Below, piece after piece: positions 1-7,919 of a stretch of 64,000 nucleotides of DNA. The notes below the pieces were generated by a model. That model was not told where the DNA came from. It ran no database searches and saw nothing but the letters and a program-made list of their open reading frames with translations. The DNA comes from Flavobacteriaceae bacterium (lineage in GTDB: Bacteria; Bacteroidota; Bacteroidia; Flavobacteriales; Flavobacteriaceae). The stretch spans positions 1-64,000 of the forward strand of contig SIHP01000003.1 in the NCBI GenBank assembly GCA_004762155.1. The letters are read 5' to 3'. Within the stretch, counting starts at the first letter, position 1, and each line of letters begins with the position of its first letter. A program made the translations under genes and the position numbers.

Positions 1-436
1 GTGCCGAATCGATAACTTGCGTATGACCACTTACCATTCCTTTTTCAACACATAACTTAAAAACGTGAGTAAAAACTTCTTCAAAAATTGTTTCTGGAAA
101 TAACTGACGTGTACGACTTATAGTAGAGTGCCAAGGCAAAGGCTCATCAATATCATAATCTAAAAAATATAAAAGATCTAAGCGCATACTGCAATGAGCA
201 ATTAACTTTCGATCGCTAATGATATTTTCTAAATAACCAACCAAACACAATTTAAAAAACACAACAGGATCAACACTTTTTTGTCCGCTTGTTCCATAAT
301 ATTTTACTGTTTGAGCGTAAAGAAAATCCAATTGTAACACTGATTTTAATTGTCTGTAATAGTTCTCCTTAGGTACTCGATCGCTTAATTGGAAATTGCT
401 AAATAATTTTTCTTGATAAATCTTAAGGCCTTGCAT
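1..436 (-). mobile_element. IS1182-family transposase, N-terminal part (cut by window edge)
   Basis: Reading the minus strand from the ATG at 436 gives 145 open codons up to the window edge, beginning MQGLKIYQEKLF. The segments DPVVFFKLCLVGYLE, PWHSTISRTRQLFPE and HTQVIDSA match the N-terminal DUF772-type region and first catalytic Asp region of IS1182-family DDE transposases. The enzyme would cut and join the ends of its own element. The remaining two thirds lie outside the window, so intactness cannot be judged. The outer end of the element should lie between about 440 and 495, just before the first cassette-like repeat; I could not identify a terminal inverted repeat without the other end. 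The family call is from sequence recall. Confidence 0.8.
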
Positions 437-495
437 ACAACAAGATAAAAAAAATATACCAATAATCTCAAAATTAGTATTAGCTTTTTGTTAAC

Positions 496-711
496 TTGTG
501 CAACAGACACACGGTATAAAAAAATATAGGGCGTTTGTGCTAAACCGAAAGGTCTGTGTTTATTTATAAAGTCCGCTAAATATAAAATTTGGCGTTTATA
601 ATAAAAAAGATAAAAGCAAAATATTTATATTTAACTAAGTAATAAACCGAAACGATAGTGCTTATCAGCTGCCCACCTGCCCTACGATTTCTTATACTGA
701 ACGTTATAAGC
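496..711. repeat. attC-like imperfect palindrome A
   Basis: This non-coding stretch opens with TTGTGCAAC (496-504) and closes with GTTATAAGC (703-711). Its ends fold back on each other: 514-532 (GTATAA..TATAGGGC) pairs with 679-697 (GCCCTA..CTTATAC) with few mismatches. The interior shares with the two other copies the block AACCGAAAGG, then a TATTTaTAAAGTCcgC-like stretch and an A-rich AAAAAGATAAAA stretch. Terminal AAC/GTT, paired arms and position before a lone gene resemble integron attC sites, although about 216 bp is longer than the usual range. No integrase is visible. Confidence 0.6.
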
Positions 712-742
712 AATGTACTAAGTCACCATAATTATAAATTTT

Positions 743-1954
743 ATGAATAAAGTAAAAAAGTGTCTGCAAAGACTTGCGGAGAAATTCAGCTATCATTTTT
801 TAGATGAAGGTAATGATAATCCTTACAAGGATATTTCTTATTTGGATATAGTATTAACAGAAAATTGTACAGAGAAAGAAATTATAGAAATTCTTAAAAC
901 AAAGCGTATTAATGGAGTCTATTGTAATCAGATGATGTTTCACTTTGCGGAAGATTTGTACAATTATGAAGGCTTTACAAATTTTAATAGAAAAACACAA
1001 CATCAAATATTACTTAAAACAGATTTTAAAATTGAACGCTTAGAAAATTATAATGATATACCTATAAAACCAATTATAGATTTATGGATGAGTCATGAAG
1101 GGAAGAGGCCAACTCCTTACGTTAATGATAATGGGCTAGAAGATACTAAGCATCTTGAGTTTTACACTAAAGTAGTAAAATGGTTATTAAACCACAATGA
1201 TTTTAAACCTAACCTTCCTAAAAGTCATTCTATTGTAAAATGGGCAAAGAGACTCTCTAAATCAAATGCAAAAGCGTATGCAAAACAAGGTAATCTGTTA
1301 TTAGAGAAATTAGGAATGCTAGAACCTAACAAAATCGATACTTCCGAAATGAGATGGATGGAGTTAATGGAATATAACCTTACTATTAGTTGTAAGGATT
1401 TAATAATGACTAAGAATAATAAAATACATGGATTAGTTCTTTATTTTTATCAATATGATTTTACTTGCTGGTGTGATTACAAAGAAAACAAAAGACTTTC
1501 TTTACATAAAATAGAGGATTGGATTAATGCCTCTTCTACTAAAGAAGCAGATATAGATTATAACTTATCGGGTATTATACCAAATGAAGAAAATAATGAA
1601 AATAATGAAGCGTTATGGCATATGGCATATTTAATAATATCAGTAGTAATGGCAAAAGCCCTAATTAACCTAAAAAATGATGTAACCTTAAATACTCATT
1701 TTTCTGAAAATTTAAAAATTGGTATTAATGTAGATGATTTGTGTCTAAAACCTATTTTTCCTGGTAATTACTATGATAGTAGTCTTTCTAGTAAATACGA
1801 TAAAAGATATACCCCAGATTCTAAAATTGTAAAAGACATAATAAAAAAGTACGTTTCTAGTAAAGAGAATGAAGAATTAATTATGGATCTTTTAAAAGGA
1901 CAACCTACTGCTTCTGGATTAGAGCTTTGGAGTGAATTGACATATGAGGATTAG
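743..1954 (+). CDS. hypothetical protein, 403 aa, in a cassette-like unit
   Basis: I do not recognise this protein. It is soluble, has no signal peptide or membrane segment, and is rich in Lys, Asn and Leu. Aromatic clusters such as WMSHEGKRP (about residue 114) and FYQYDFTCWCDYKE (about 234) stand out, and a hydrophobic helix IISVVMAKALI lies near residue 300. It is the only gene between repeats A and B. Its flanks are the inverted 9-mers GTTATAAGC (703) and GCTTATAAC (2013), so it looks like the cargo of one mobile cassette. Start ATG at 743 is the first in frame, 32 bases after the cassette boundary, as is common for cassette genes. Function unknown. Confidence 0.75.
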   Translation: MNKVKKCLQRLAEKFSYHFLDEGNDNPYKDISYLDIVLTENCTEKEIIEILKTKRINGVYCNQMMFHFAEDLYNYEGFTNFNRKTQHQILLKTDFKIERLENYNDIPIKPIIDLWMSHEGKRPTPYVNDNGLEDTKHLEFYTKVVKWLLNHNDFKPNLPKSHSIVKWAKRLSKSNAKAYAKQGNLLLEKLGMLEPNKIDTSEMRWMELMEYNLTISCKDLIMTKNNKIHGLVLYFYQYDFTCWCDYKENKRLSLHKIEDWINASSTKEADIDYNLSGIIPNEENNENNEALWHMAYLIISVVMAKALINLKNDVTLNTHFSENLKIGINVDDLCLKPIFPGNYYDSSLSSKYDKRYTPDSKIVKDIIKKYVSSKENEELIMDLLKGQPTASGLELWSELTYED

Positions 1955-2012
1955 TTCTATTAAAACAATAAATTAACCTATCCTTAAAAATTAAGAGAAC
2001 GTAAAAAGAATA

Positions 2013-2212
2013 GCTTATAACAATGGCTAAAATTAATACGGGTTTTGGTGCTTAACCCAAAGTTTAGTGTATTTTTATAAAGTCCGCCAAATCTTTTGAT
2101 TTGGCTTTAGAATAGAAAAAGTAAAACAAAATAAAAAGTTTTGGCTAATCGCTTAATCCGAAATTAAATGCTAATTTAATCCCGTACTAACCTTAGCTTA
2201 AGCGTTGTGCTT
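2013..2212. repeat. attC-like imperfect palindrome B
   Basis: Begins GCTTATAAC (2013-2021), the exact reverse complement of the 9 bases that open the preceding cassette (703-711). Ends GTTGTGCTT (2204-2212). The arms pair as AAC..GCTAA..TTA.TACGGG (2019-2042) with CCCGTAcTAA..TTAGC..GTT (2181-2206). A perfect inner hairpin CCAAATC-TTTT-GATTTGG lies around 2087-2104. The core GTGCTTAACC..TATAAAGTCCGCC is shared with copies A and C. This is the clearest of the three copies and its 200-bp length is at the upper edge for attC. Confidence 0.65.
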
Positions 2213-2241
2213 CATGCTGAAAAATGAAATAAAAGTTTATT

Positions 2242-2499
2242 ATGGAAGTTAATATGGCATATTATCGTAAAAAAGACTGGAAAAAATTCCTAAAAATAAT
2301 TGAGGATAGGGATAGTATGCATGACTTTTGGGAAGATTGGCACAAATCCTATTTAGAAGCAAAACGCAACTTAACTTCAAAAGGTTTAATCGTTAATGAT
2401 TATGTTGTTGATTTGAATAAGTTAAAAACATATTGTAAAATTAGAGGCTTAAAAATTGACGGAAAAGCCCGATCACAATTCGTATCTGATATAAAATGA
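2242..2499 (+). CDS. hypothetical protein, 85 aa, first gene of a two-gene cassette
   Basis: Unrecognised small soluble protein with alternating charged and aromatic residues (MAYYRKKDWKKFLKIIEDR, then DFWEDWHKSYLEAKR), predicted mainly helical. ATG 2242 is given as start; ATG 2254 (MAYYRKK) is equally possible. The stop overlaps the next start (ATGA at 2496-2499), so the two genes are translationally coupled. Both lie between repeats B and C, flanked by GTTGTGCTT (2204) and AAGCACAAC (2768). Two overlapping small genes in one cassette would suit a toxin-antitoxin or effector-immunity pair. That is inference from arrangement only. Confidence 0.7.
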   Translation: MEVNMAYYRKKDWKKFLKIIEDRDSMHDFWEDWHKSYLEAKRNLTSKGLIVNDYVVDLNKLKTYCKIRGLKIDGKARSQFVSDIK

Positions 2500-2759
2500 A
2501 CAAAGAACAAATATCTAAGGTAAAAACTTTATTATCTGAATGGAACCCACTTGGAGATATGTCTACACAAATAAGTGATTTAAATAATTATGAAACTGAA
2601 GCGACTGATATTCTGTGGCATGTTAAAGAGAAAAGCACGACCGATCAGATAAGTAAATTGATATATTCTGTATTAAATCAAGCTTTTGGAATTCATGTAG
2701 ATCCAGTAAAATGCAAAATTATTGCTAAAAAAATCCATGTAATGCTTAATGAAAAATAA
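2496..2759 (+). CDS. hypothetical protein, 87 aa (weakly DUF1871/YugE-like)
   Basis: Second gene of the cassette, overlapping its upstream partner by 4 bases (ATGA). The protein starts MNKEQISKVKTLLSEWNPLG and continues with an acidic stretch YETEATDILWHVKE and a helical C-terminus ending KKIHVMLNEK. The EWNPL-type opening and 86-87 aa length recall the DUF1871/YugE family, whose members are small proteins of unclear function, but I would not rely on this. It has no signal peptide or membrane segment. Position and coupling suggest it acts with the 85-aa protein. Confidence 0.65.
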   Translation: MNKEQISKVKTLLSEWNPLGDMSTQISDLNNYETEATDILWHVKEKSTTDQISKLIYSVLNQAFGIHVDPVKCKIIAKKIHVMLNEK

Positions 2760-2767
2760 AAACACGA

Positions 2768-2979
2768 AAGCACAACACGGTTTATAAAACCTAGCTAATA
2801 AGTACTTAACCGAAAGGTTTTGTATATTTCTAAAGTCTACCAACTCTTTTGATTTGACTTTAAAATAGAAAAAGATAAAACAGAATAAAAAGTTTTGACT
2901 AATCAATTCACTCAAAATTAACCTCAATTTAATTCCTGTACTAACAATACCAAATTTTATATAATGTATTGTTATTGAG
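2768..2979. repeat. attC-like imperfect palindrome C (last, most diverged copy)
   Basis: Begins AAGCACAAC (2768-2776), the exact reverse complement of the 9 bases opening the two-gene cassette (GTTGTGCTT, 2204-2212). The middle keeps GTACTTAACCGAAAGGTTTT and the TCTAAAGTC and CTTTTGATTTGACTTTA blocks seen in B. The 3' end is less certain. GTTATTGAG at 2971-2979 is my best candidate because TTTTATAtAatGTATTGTT before it can pair with AACACGGTTTATAAAA at 2774. Ordinary chromosomal genes start right after it. Confidence 0.5.
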
Positions 2980-3027
2980 GTGTATAATATAAGAATAAAA
3001 CACTATGTAAGTCATAAGAGTAATGTT

Positions 3028-3426
3028 TTAATCTATCAATTGTATTTCTCCCGTAATTTCACATACCTCTTTTAAAGTATTATAAATAGTTCCGAATTTT
3101 TTCAGGTTTTTATGTAGTAAGGTTATATTTAGGTTATTGTCTTTACTTTTAATATAGATAATATATTTAATTGCAATTAGTTTTGTTGGTTTTTCTTGCC
3201 GTTCTCCTATCACTTCTATTTGTGCATTTTTGTAATTGAATTTTAAAGTACTAGAAAAACGTTCAATATTTTTTAAACAACAAGAGGCAAATGATCCTAA
3301 TAATAATTCTACTGGATTAGGGAGTTGATCTTGATCTTTAAAAATACCAAAAGGAACAATTGTTTTCTTAGAAGTAAATGTTGCTTTTTGATGTGCGGTT
3401 ATATTTCCATTTATAATATATTTCAT
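3028..3426 (-). CDS. OsmC family protein
   Basis: 132 aa, the usual size for the OsmC/Ohr fold, whose members reduce organic hydroperoxides or related electrophiles in the cytoplasm with a Cys pair. Visible support is the helix LPNPVELLLGSFASCCLKNI (about residues 35-54) with the expected Cys, and a second Cys in TLKEVCEITGEI near the C-terminus. In the minus direction it is the third gene after a universal stress protein (5612-4788) and a symporter (4766-3465), with gaps of 21 and 38 bases, so the three probably form one stress operon. A divergent OsmC-like subfamily member is more likely than a classical Ohr. Confidence 0.8.
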   Translation of the reverse strand: MKYIINGNITAHQKATFTSKKTIVPFGIFKDQDQLPNPVELLLGSFASCCLKNIERFSSTLKFNYKNAQIEVIGERQEKPTKLIAIKYIIYIKSKDNNLNITLLHKNLKKFGTIYNTLKEVCEITGEIQLID

Positions 3427-3464
3427 TTTATTATAAGTTTATTTAATTATTAAGAGAGTTCTTA

Positions 3465-4766
3465 TTATTTACTTCCATAAAACTTATCAAATATTATACA
3501 AGCTGTTAAGTCTCCTGTTACGTTAACAGTAGTTCTAAACATTCCTAAAATTCTATCTATTCCAATAATAATAATTAAGCCATCAACAGGAATACCAGCA
3601 CTTTGTAATACCGAAGCTAAAATAATAACACCACCTCCAGGAATGGCAGGCGTACCTATAGAAGCAGCCACGACTGTAAAAGTAATAAGTAGCAAGCTCA
3701 TTATAGATAATTCAATACCATAGGCTTGTGCCATAAATAAAGTAGTTACACATTGAAACAATGCTGTTCCGTCCATATTAATCGTAGCACCAACTGGAAT
3801 AACAAAATCGCTAATATTAGAACTTACACCTAATTTTTCATCTGCTGTTTTCATAGAAAGTGGCATAACAGCCGCAGAACTGGCGGTAGAAAAAGCTAAT
3901 AGTTGAGGTTCTTTTATAGCCTTTAAGAATTTAAAAGGATTTTTCTTGGTGATTATAAAGGTTAAGATTAAATAAAATGCTAACAGTATAATTAAGCCTA
4001 AAATAACCACAAGCATATAATAACCTAAACCTAAAAATATTTCTATACTTGTTCTAGATAATAAAGCAGCAATTAAACCAAATACAGCATAAGGAACTAA
4101 CATCATAGCCCAAGAAACTACAATCATACATATTTTTTGAATGGCTTCAGAAAAACGAATAATAGGTCTTGAGTTTTCGCTATTAAGTTGTGTAATTGCA
4201 ACACCAATAATTACTGTAAAAATAACGATACCTAACATTTCTCCTGTTAAAATTGATTCCATTGGATTATCTGGAATTAGGTTAGATATAGTGTTGGGTA
4301 TATTATCTAAGAGATTCGTTTTCTCTTCAGTAATTATTTGACTTTCACCATTATTTGGAAATCCACCTAAATTATAAATATATTGACCAGGTTTTAATAT
4401 AAGTGTAACTGTTAAGCCTATTAAAATGGCAATAGTAGTTGTGAAAAGGAAATATAATAGTAACCTAATACCAAATGTTTTAAGGTTTTGAGAGCTGTTG
4501 CCTACAATTCCAGTAATAATTGATGTAAATATTAACGGAATCATAACCATTTGAATCAACTTCATAAAAACTTGACCAGGTAAGTCCAACCAGCCAGCAA
4601 TTTGTAAACTAATCGCCTCCGAAAATATTCCTGTAGATGGATTAAATAAAAGACCAACACTCGCACCTAGAAGTAATCCAATAATTACTTTTAACCATAA
4701 GCGTCCTTTTATAAGACGGTCTAAATGAAACGATAAATTATTAAGAGAACTAAATTCAATTATCAT
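3465..4766 (-). CDS. dicarboxylate/amino acid:cation symporter (DAACS family)
   Basis: 433 aa integral membrane protein with about eight hydrophobic helices and re-entrant loop signatures. The serine-rich motif AFSTASSAAVMPL, the NMDGTALFQ motif and the C-terminal VTGDLTACIIFDKF are the substrate and cation binding elements of the GltP/DctA family. These carriers import glutamate, aspartate or C4-dicarboxylates with Na+ or H+. The extended linker after helix 3 (about residues 140-165) is common in the family. It is probably cotranscribed with the upstream universal stress gene and downstream OsmC gene. Substrate cannot be assigned from sequence alone. Confidence 0.9.
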   Translation of the reverse strand: MIIEFSSLNNLSFHLDRLIKGRLWLKVIIGLLLGASVGLLFNPSTGIFSEAISLQIAGWLDLPGQVFMKLIQMVMIPLIFTSIITGIVGNSSQNLKTFGIRLLLYFLFTTTIAILIGLTVTLILKPGQYIYNLGGFPNNGESQIITEEKTNLLDNIPNTISNLIPDNPMESILTGEMLGIVIFTVIIGVAITQLNSENSRPIIRFSEAIQKICMIVVSWAMMLVPYAVFGLIAALLSRTSIEIFLGLGYYMLVVILGLIILLAFYLILTFIITKKNPFKFLKAIKEPQLLAFSTASSAAVMPLSMKTADEKLGVSSNISDFVIPVGATINMDGTALFQCVTTLFMAQAYGIELSIMSLLLITFTVVAASIGTPAIPGGGVIILASVLQSAGIPVDGLIIIIGIDRILGMFRTTVNVTGDLTACIIFDKFYGSK

Positions 4767-4787
4767 AAATTATATTTTTTTATAAAC

Positions 4788-5612
4788 TTATTCTCTTAAA
4801 ACCAATAAAGGTATTTTTGTTTTATAGCTAATCTCTTGGTTTTTTGAAGTATATAAGAAACGATCTAAAAAAGTAAATTCAGTGTTTATAAATAAAGCAT
4901 AAATTTCATAATTAAATAGTTGTATAATTGTTCTAACTGCCATTGACTCTGGAACATCTTTTATTTTAAAGTAATTGTATTTTACATCAAAAATATTGTC
5001 TAAAAAAGACTTTTCAGAGGTGTTTTTGCTTAAAAAACTAACATCAGCAACACTTAAAGTAGCCTTGTTTTCCTTTACAAGATCTTGCAGGAGTTTTGTA
5101 TTTTGTTTGGTATATGCTTTACAATCTTCGGAAGAAAATAAAATTGAATTAACCTTTTTGAATTTATAATTTTCAGGAATTACTAAAACAGGACAATTAA
5201 CTTTTCGGATAACATTTAATGTATTGCTACCAAAAATGATCTCTCTGGTTCCGGTAGCCCCATTAGATCCCATTATAATTAAATCAATGTTTTTATAAGA
5301 AATAGCTTCTTTAATTGCATGAATAAGGTTATCAAAATCGAAAAGTAAATTAAAATCTAGTTCTTTATTAGGATGTTCTTTTTTTATATTCTCGGCAAAT
5401 TCTTTAAGCTTTGTTTTATTGTCTTTAGCGATAGTATTATGTACAGTTGTATTTGAAGATTCTGTCATAAAATCATCAAGAACAAAATCAGATTGTTTTT
5501 GAACATTTAAAATATGAAAACTACATTCTTTATTGTAAAATAAATCAATAGCATAATTAATAGCATTAATTGAGTTATCTGAAAAATCGGTAGGTAAAAG
5601 TATATTCTTCAT
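4788..5612 (-). CDS. universal stress protein, tandem UspA domains
   Basis: 274 aa, two Usp domains in tandem. The first begins MKNILLPTDFSDNSINA and ends with the ATP-binding style motif MGSNGATGTREIIFGSNT (about residues 115-132) followed by NCPVLVIPENY. The second half is degenerate but ends KIPLLVLRE. Usp proteins modulate stress and energy physiology, often in low-oxygen regulons. It heads a three-gene operon with the DAACS symporter and OsmC protein. Unlike the other two usp genes here, its upstream region lacks a clear TGAT-N4-ATCA operator. Only a half-site TGAC at 5661, 36.5 bp from a weak -7 like TAATTTAT, hints at one. Confidence 0.9.
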   Translation of the reverse strand: MKNILLPTDFSDNSINAINYAIDLFYNKECSFHILNVQKQSDFVLDDFMTESSNTTVHNTIAKDNKTKLKEFAENIKKEHPNKELDFNLLFDFDNLIHAIKEAISYKNIDLIIMGSNGATGTREIIFGSNTLNVIRKVNCPVLVIPENYKFKKVNSILFSSEDCKAYTKQNTKLLQDLVKENKATLSVADVSFLSKNTSEKSFLDNIFDVKYNYFKIKDVPESMAVRTIIQLFNYEIYALFINTEFTFLDRFLYTSKNQEISYKTKIPLLVLRE

Positions 5613-5740
5613 GGTATTTTGTTTTTAATATAAATTATGGCTAAAGAAATTTGTGAGAATTGACGAGTAATAGCTTTAAGAATAACAAAAAAAGTGTCAT
5701 TTTATACAGATTAAAGCAACACTAGTTTTTGTATCTGTTT

Positions 5741-6055
5741 TTAAGAACTTATTCTTTGTTTAGTAAAATTAGCTTTGCGTTTTTTTAACTGAACATCTAA
5801 ATCGGAAATAGTGTTTTTAACAGCAGTCTCGTAGTTTTTTTCATTAGATGTAGCAAAAACCTTAGCACCTGGTAAGCTTAATTCTATATCACATATATTT
5901 CCTTTTTCAGAAGAATCATTTTCTAATTTTAAAAAAACATCTGCTCTAATTAACCAACTATAATGATCTTCTAACTTTTTTAATTTTTTAGTTATATAAG
6001 AAGACATAGCTTCACTGGTACTCATTTTTACATATTGTATATTAATAGTCATCAT
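5741..6055 (-). CDS. raiA: ribosome hibernation-promoting factor, short HPF/RaiA type
   Basis: 104 aa, short HPF/RaiA family. The opening MTINIQYVKMSTSEAMSSYI, the segment KLKKLEDHYSWLIRADVFL and the charged tail QLKKRKANFTKQRISS fit the beta-alpha-beta fold that docks in the decoding centre of 30S subunits and inactivates idle ribosomes. The second ATG (6052) is an alternative start. A perfect -7 box TACCTTTG (6087-6080) and a palindromic operator TGATATTTATCA (6111-6122) lie upstream, so hibernation is apparently induced together with the cbb3 and usp genes. Divergent from the patatin gene. Confidence 0.9.
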   Translation of the reverse strand: MMTINIQYVKMSTSEAMSSYITKKLKKLEDHYSWLIRADVFLKLENDSSEKGNICDIELSLPGAKVFATSNEKNYETAVKNTISDLDVQLKKRKANFTKQRISS

Positions 6056-6079
6056 AAATTAGTTTTAATTGTATATACT

Positions 6080-6122
6080 CAAAGGTAATTTTACCTTAAA
6101 AAAAGAACTATGATATTTATCA
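6080..6122 (-). promoter_or_regulatory. FNR/CRP-like operator plus -7 element for raiA
   Basis: Operator TGATATTTATCA (6111-6122), a perfect FNR-type dyad. The -7 box TACCTTTG runs 6087-6080 on the minus strand. The centre-to--7-end distance is 36.5 bp, which puts the operator near -41.5 (class II activation). Nothing else obvious lies in the 342-bp gap to the patatin gene except a dyad at 6215-6249. Confidence 0.75.
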
Positions 6123-6214
6123 GTTAGCCTACACAATTATTTTACAACATGAATAGAAAAGGAGATTTAGAATATTATTTTATTGAGTTTCTGTTTTAAT
6201 GTTTTTATAAAATA

Positions 6215-6249
6215 AAATCGGTGAGTATTTATAAATACCACACCGATTT
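6215..6249. other. Unassigned nested dyad between raiA and the patatin gene
   Basis: AAATCGGTG (6215-6223) pairs perfectly with CACCGATTT (6241-6249), enclosing the self-complementary GTATTTATAAATAC. It lies between two divergent genes, so it does not terminate either, and no T-run follows. It could end a short unannotated transcript or be a cruciform-forming site; no ORF is linked to it. Confidence 0.4.
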
Positions 6250-6321
6250 AATCCCCAATAATTCAACAAAAAATTATATTGAATACATGGCTAAATTAGT
6301 ATAGACAAGAGATTTAATATA

Positions 6322-6385
6322 TGATATATATCAGTTTTATTTTGATAAATAATATATTTAAAACACTTTTTAAAGTTTAATTTTG
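6322..6385 (+). promoter_or_regulatory. FNR/CRP-like operator (distal) plus -7 element for the patatin gene
   Basis: Perfect dyad TGATATATATCA at 6322-6333; best -7 box TAATTTTG at 6378-6385. The centre lies 57.5 bp from the end of the -7, exactly 21 bp (two helical turns) more than the 36.5 bp seen at seven other promoters here. This suits a class I position near -62.5. The leader would be only about 8 bases. Confidence 0.6.
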
Positions 6386-6397
6386 TAAAAAAAGAAA

Positions 6398-7171
6398 ATG
6401 AATGTAGGATTGGTTTTATCAGGTGGAGGAGCTAGAGGTATAGCTCACATAGGTGTATTAAAAGCATTAAAAGAAAAAGATATAACAATTACACATGTAG
6501 CAGGAACAAGTGCGGGAGCTATTGTGGGTAGTTTATTTTCAGCAGGACATTCATGGGATGTAATTTTAGACTTTTTTAAAAACACATCGTTATTTAATTA
6601 TAAGAAATATGCGGGTTTTAAACCAGGTTTTATAGATACTGAAAAATTTTACAATGATTTAAAACCTTATTTTATAAAAGATGATTTTTCTACTTTAAAG
6701 AATAAACTAGTAGTAACTGCTACAGATTTAATGACAGGTGAACTAAAGTTTTTTAACGAAGGAGAATTGATTAAACCAATTTTAGCTTCTGCTGCTGTTC
6801 CTGGTGTTTTTACACCCGTAAAGGTTGGTGAAAATGTATATATAGATGGCGGGATACTTAACAATTTTCCTGTAAAACCATTGTTAAATAATTGTAATAA
6901 AATAATAGGTGTTCATGTAAATCCATTAGAGTCTACTACTTTTTCTGAGTTAAAACATTCTTATCAAGTAGTAAATAGAGCTTTTCAAATTAGTTTAGAG
7001 AACCAAAGTTTTTCAAAGTTTTCTAAATGTGATATTATCATTGCTCCAGAAAGCTTAAATAAATATGGCATTTTTGGTTTAAAAAATGTTGAAGCTATTT
7101 TTAATATCGGTTACGAAGCTGCTTTAAAAGCACTAGATAAGAGAGATAAAAAATTAAGTGAAATAAAATAA
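6398..7171 (+). CDS. patatin-like phospholipase family protein (RssA-like)
   Basis: 257 aa, complete patatin domain. The oxyanion-hole motif GGGARG lies at residues 9-14, the nucleophile elbow GTSAG has Ser38, and the catalytic Asp is in YIDGG at about residue 150, so the Ser-Asp dyad is intact. No signal peptide is present, pointing to a cytoplasmic acyl hydrolase acting on membrane lipids. A strong FNR/CRP-like operator lies upstream. The 3' end abuts the convergent TauE gene with 2 bases between the stop codons. Substrate (phospholipid or lysophospholipid) is not predictable. Confidence 0.9.
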   Translation: MNVGLVLSGGGARGIAHIGVLKALKEKDITITHVAGTSAGAIVGSLFSAGHSWDVILDFFKNTSLFNYKKYAGFKPGFIDTEKFYNDLKPYFIKDDFSTLKNKLVVTATDLMTGELKFFNEGELIKPILASAAVPGVFTPVKVGENVYIDGGILNNFPVKPLLNNCNKIIGVHVNPLESTTFSELKHSYQVVNRAFQISLENQSFSKFSKCDIIIAPESLNKYGIFGLKNVEAIFNIGYEAALKALDKRDKKLSEIK

Positions 7172-7173
7172 TA

Positions 7174-7899
7174 CTAATTAAACAATATACTTGTAATACC
7201 AATTCCTAAAATTAAAATCAATACGATATATCTAAAATTTTCTTGAGAAATTTTGATTAGTATTTTTTTACCAATCCATGTTCCTATAATGCTTACTAAA
7301 ATTAAAATAGGGACTAAATATAGTAAGTCTTTACGCATATAACCATTAAAAAAATACACTATAGTTCTACTAAAATCTACACCCAAATCAATTACAGCAG
7401 AAGTAGCTATAAATTTTTCCTTATTCATCTTAAAAGCGGCCAAAGTAATACCTCTTATCGCTCCGCCAGTTCCTAATACACCAGCGCTGAATCCAGATAA
7501 AACACCACCAAGAATAGCATTTTTTTTGGTAGGTTTAATAACAAGGTTTTTAAAAATTAAAAAAGTTAAACTAAGTAGAATAAGAAAAGCACCAAGAATA
7601 TAAGTAAGAAACCTAGGATTAATATATTTACTTAAAAAAGCACCTATCATTACAAAAATAATAGCAGGAATACCTAATTGAAGAATGATTTTTTTATCTA
7701 AACCTTTTTTAAAAAAAGCAATCTTGGTTGTATTACTAGCCAAATGAAATAGAGCGGTGATTCCTAAAACAGATTGGAAATCAAGAAAAAAATTTGCTAC
7801 AGGAACAAAAAATACAGAAGAACCAAAACCACCAACAGTACCAAGTATTTCAGCGATTATTGAAAGAACAATAAATATAGGTAAGTATCTTGATAACAT
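7174..7899 (-). CDS. sulfite exporter TauE/SafE family permease
   Basis: 241 aa with about seven to eight hydrophobic segments and the duplicated glycine-rich motif of the TauE/SafE (DUF81) family, seen here as GTVGGFGSSVFFVP near the N-terminus and SGFSAGVLGTGGAIRGI in the middle. The family exports sulfur-containing or other organic anions; the substrate here is unknown. It is monocistronic on the minus strand. A TGATATATGTCA operator lies 52 bases upstream of the start at the standard spacing, which places it in the low-oxygen regulon. Confidence 0.85.
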   Translation of the reverse strand: MLSRYLPIFIVLSIIAEILGTVGGFGSSVFFVPVANFFLDFQSVLGITALFHLASNTTKIAFFKKGLDKKIILQLGIPAIIFVMIGAFLSKYINPRFLTYILGAFLILLSLTFLIFKNLVIKPTKKNAILGGVLSGFSAGVLGTGGAIRGITLAAFKMNKEKFIATSAVIDLGVDFSRTIVYFFNGYMRKDLLYLVPILILVSIIGTWIGKKILIKISQENFRYIVLILILGIGITSILFN

Positions 7900-7919
7900 G
7901 ATTAGTGTTTTTTTAATTC

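Noticed and set aside
2673..2927. Minus-strand ORF of 84 codons with hydrophobic residues
   Set aside because: It covers the end of the 87-aa gene and most of repeat C; its apparent membrane composition is produced by A/T-rich repeat sequence.
5661..5672. Possible ninth FNR/CRP-like operator (TGACGAGTAATA) upstream of usp 5612
   Set aside because: Only one half-site fits, and the -7 candidate TAATTTAT is poor, although the spacing would be 36.5 bp. Not strong enough to list.
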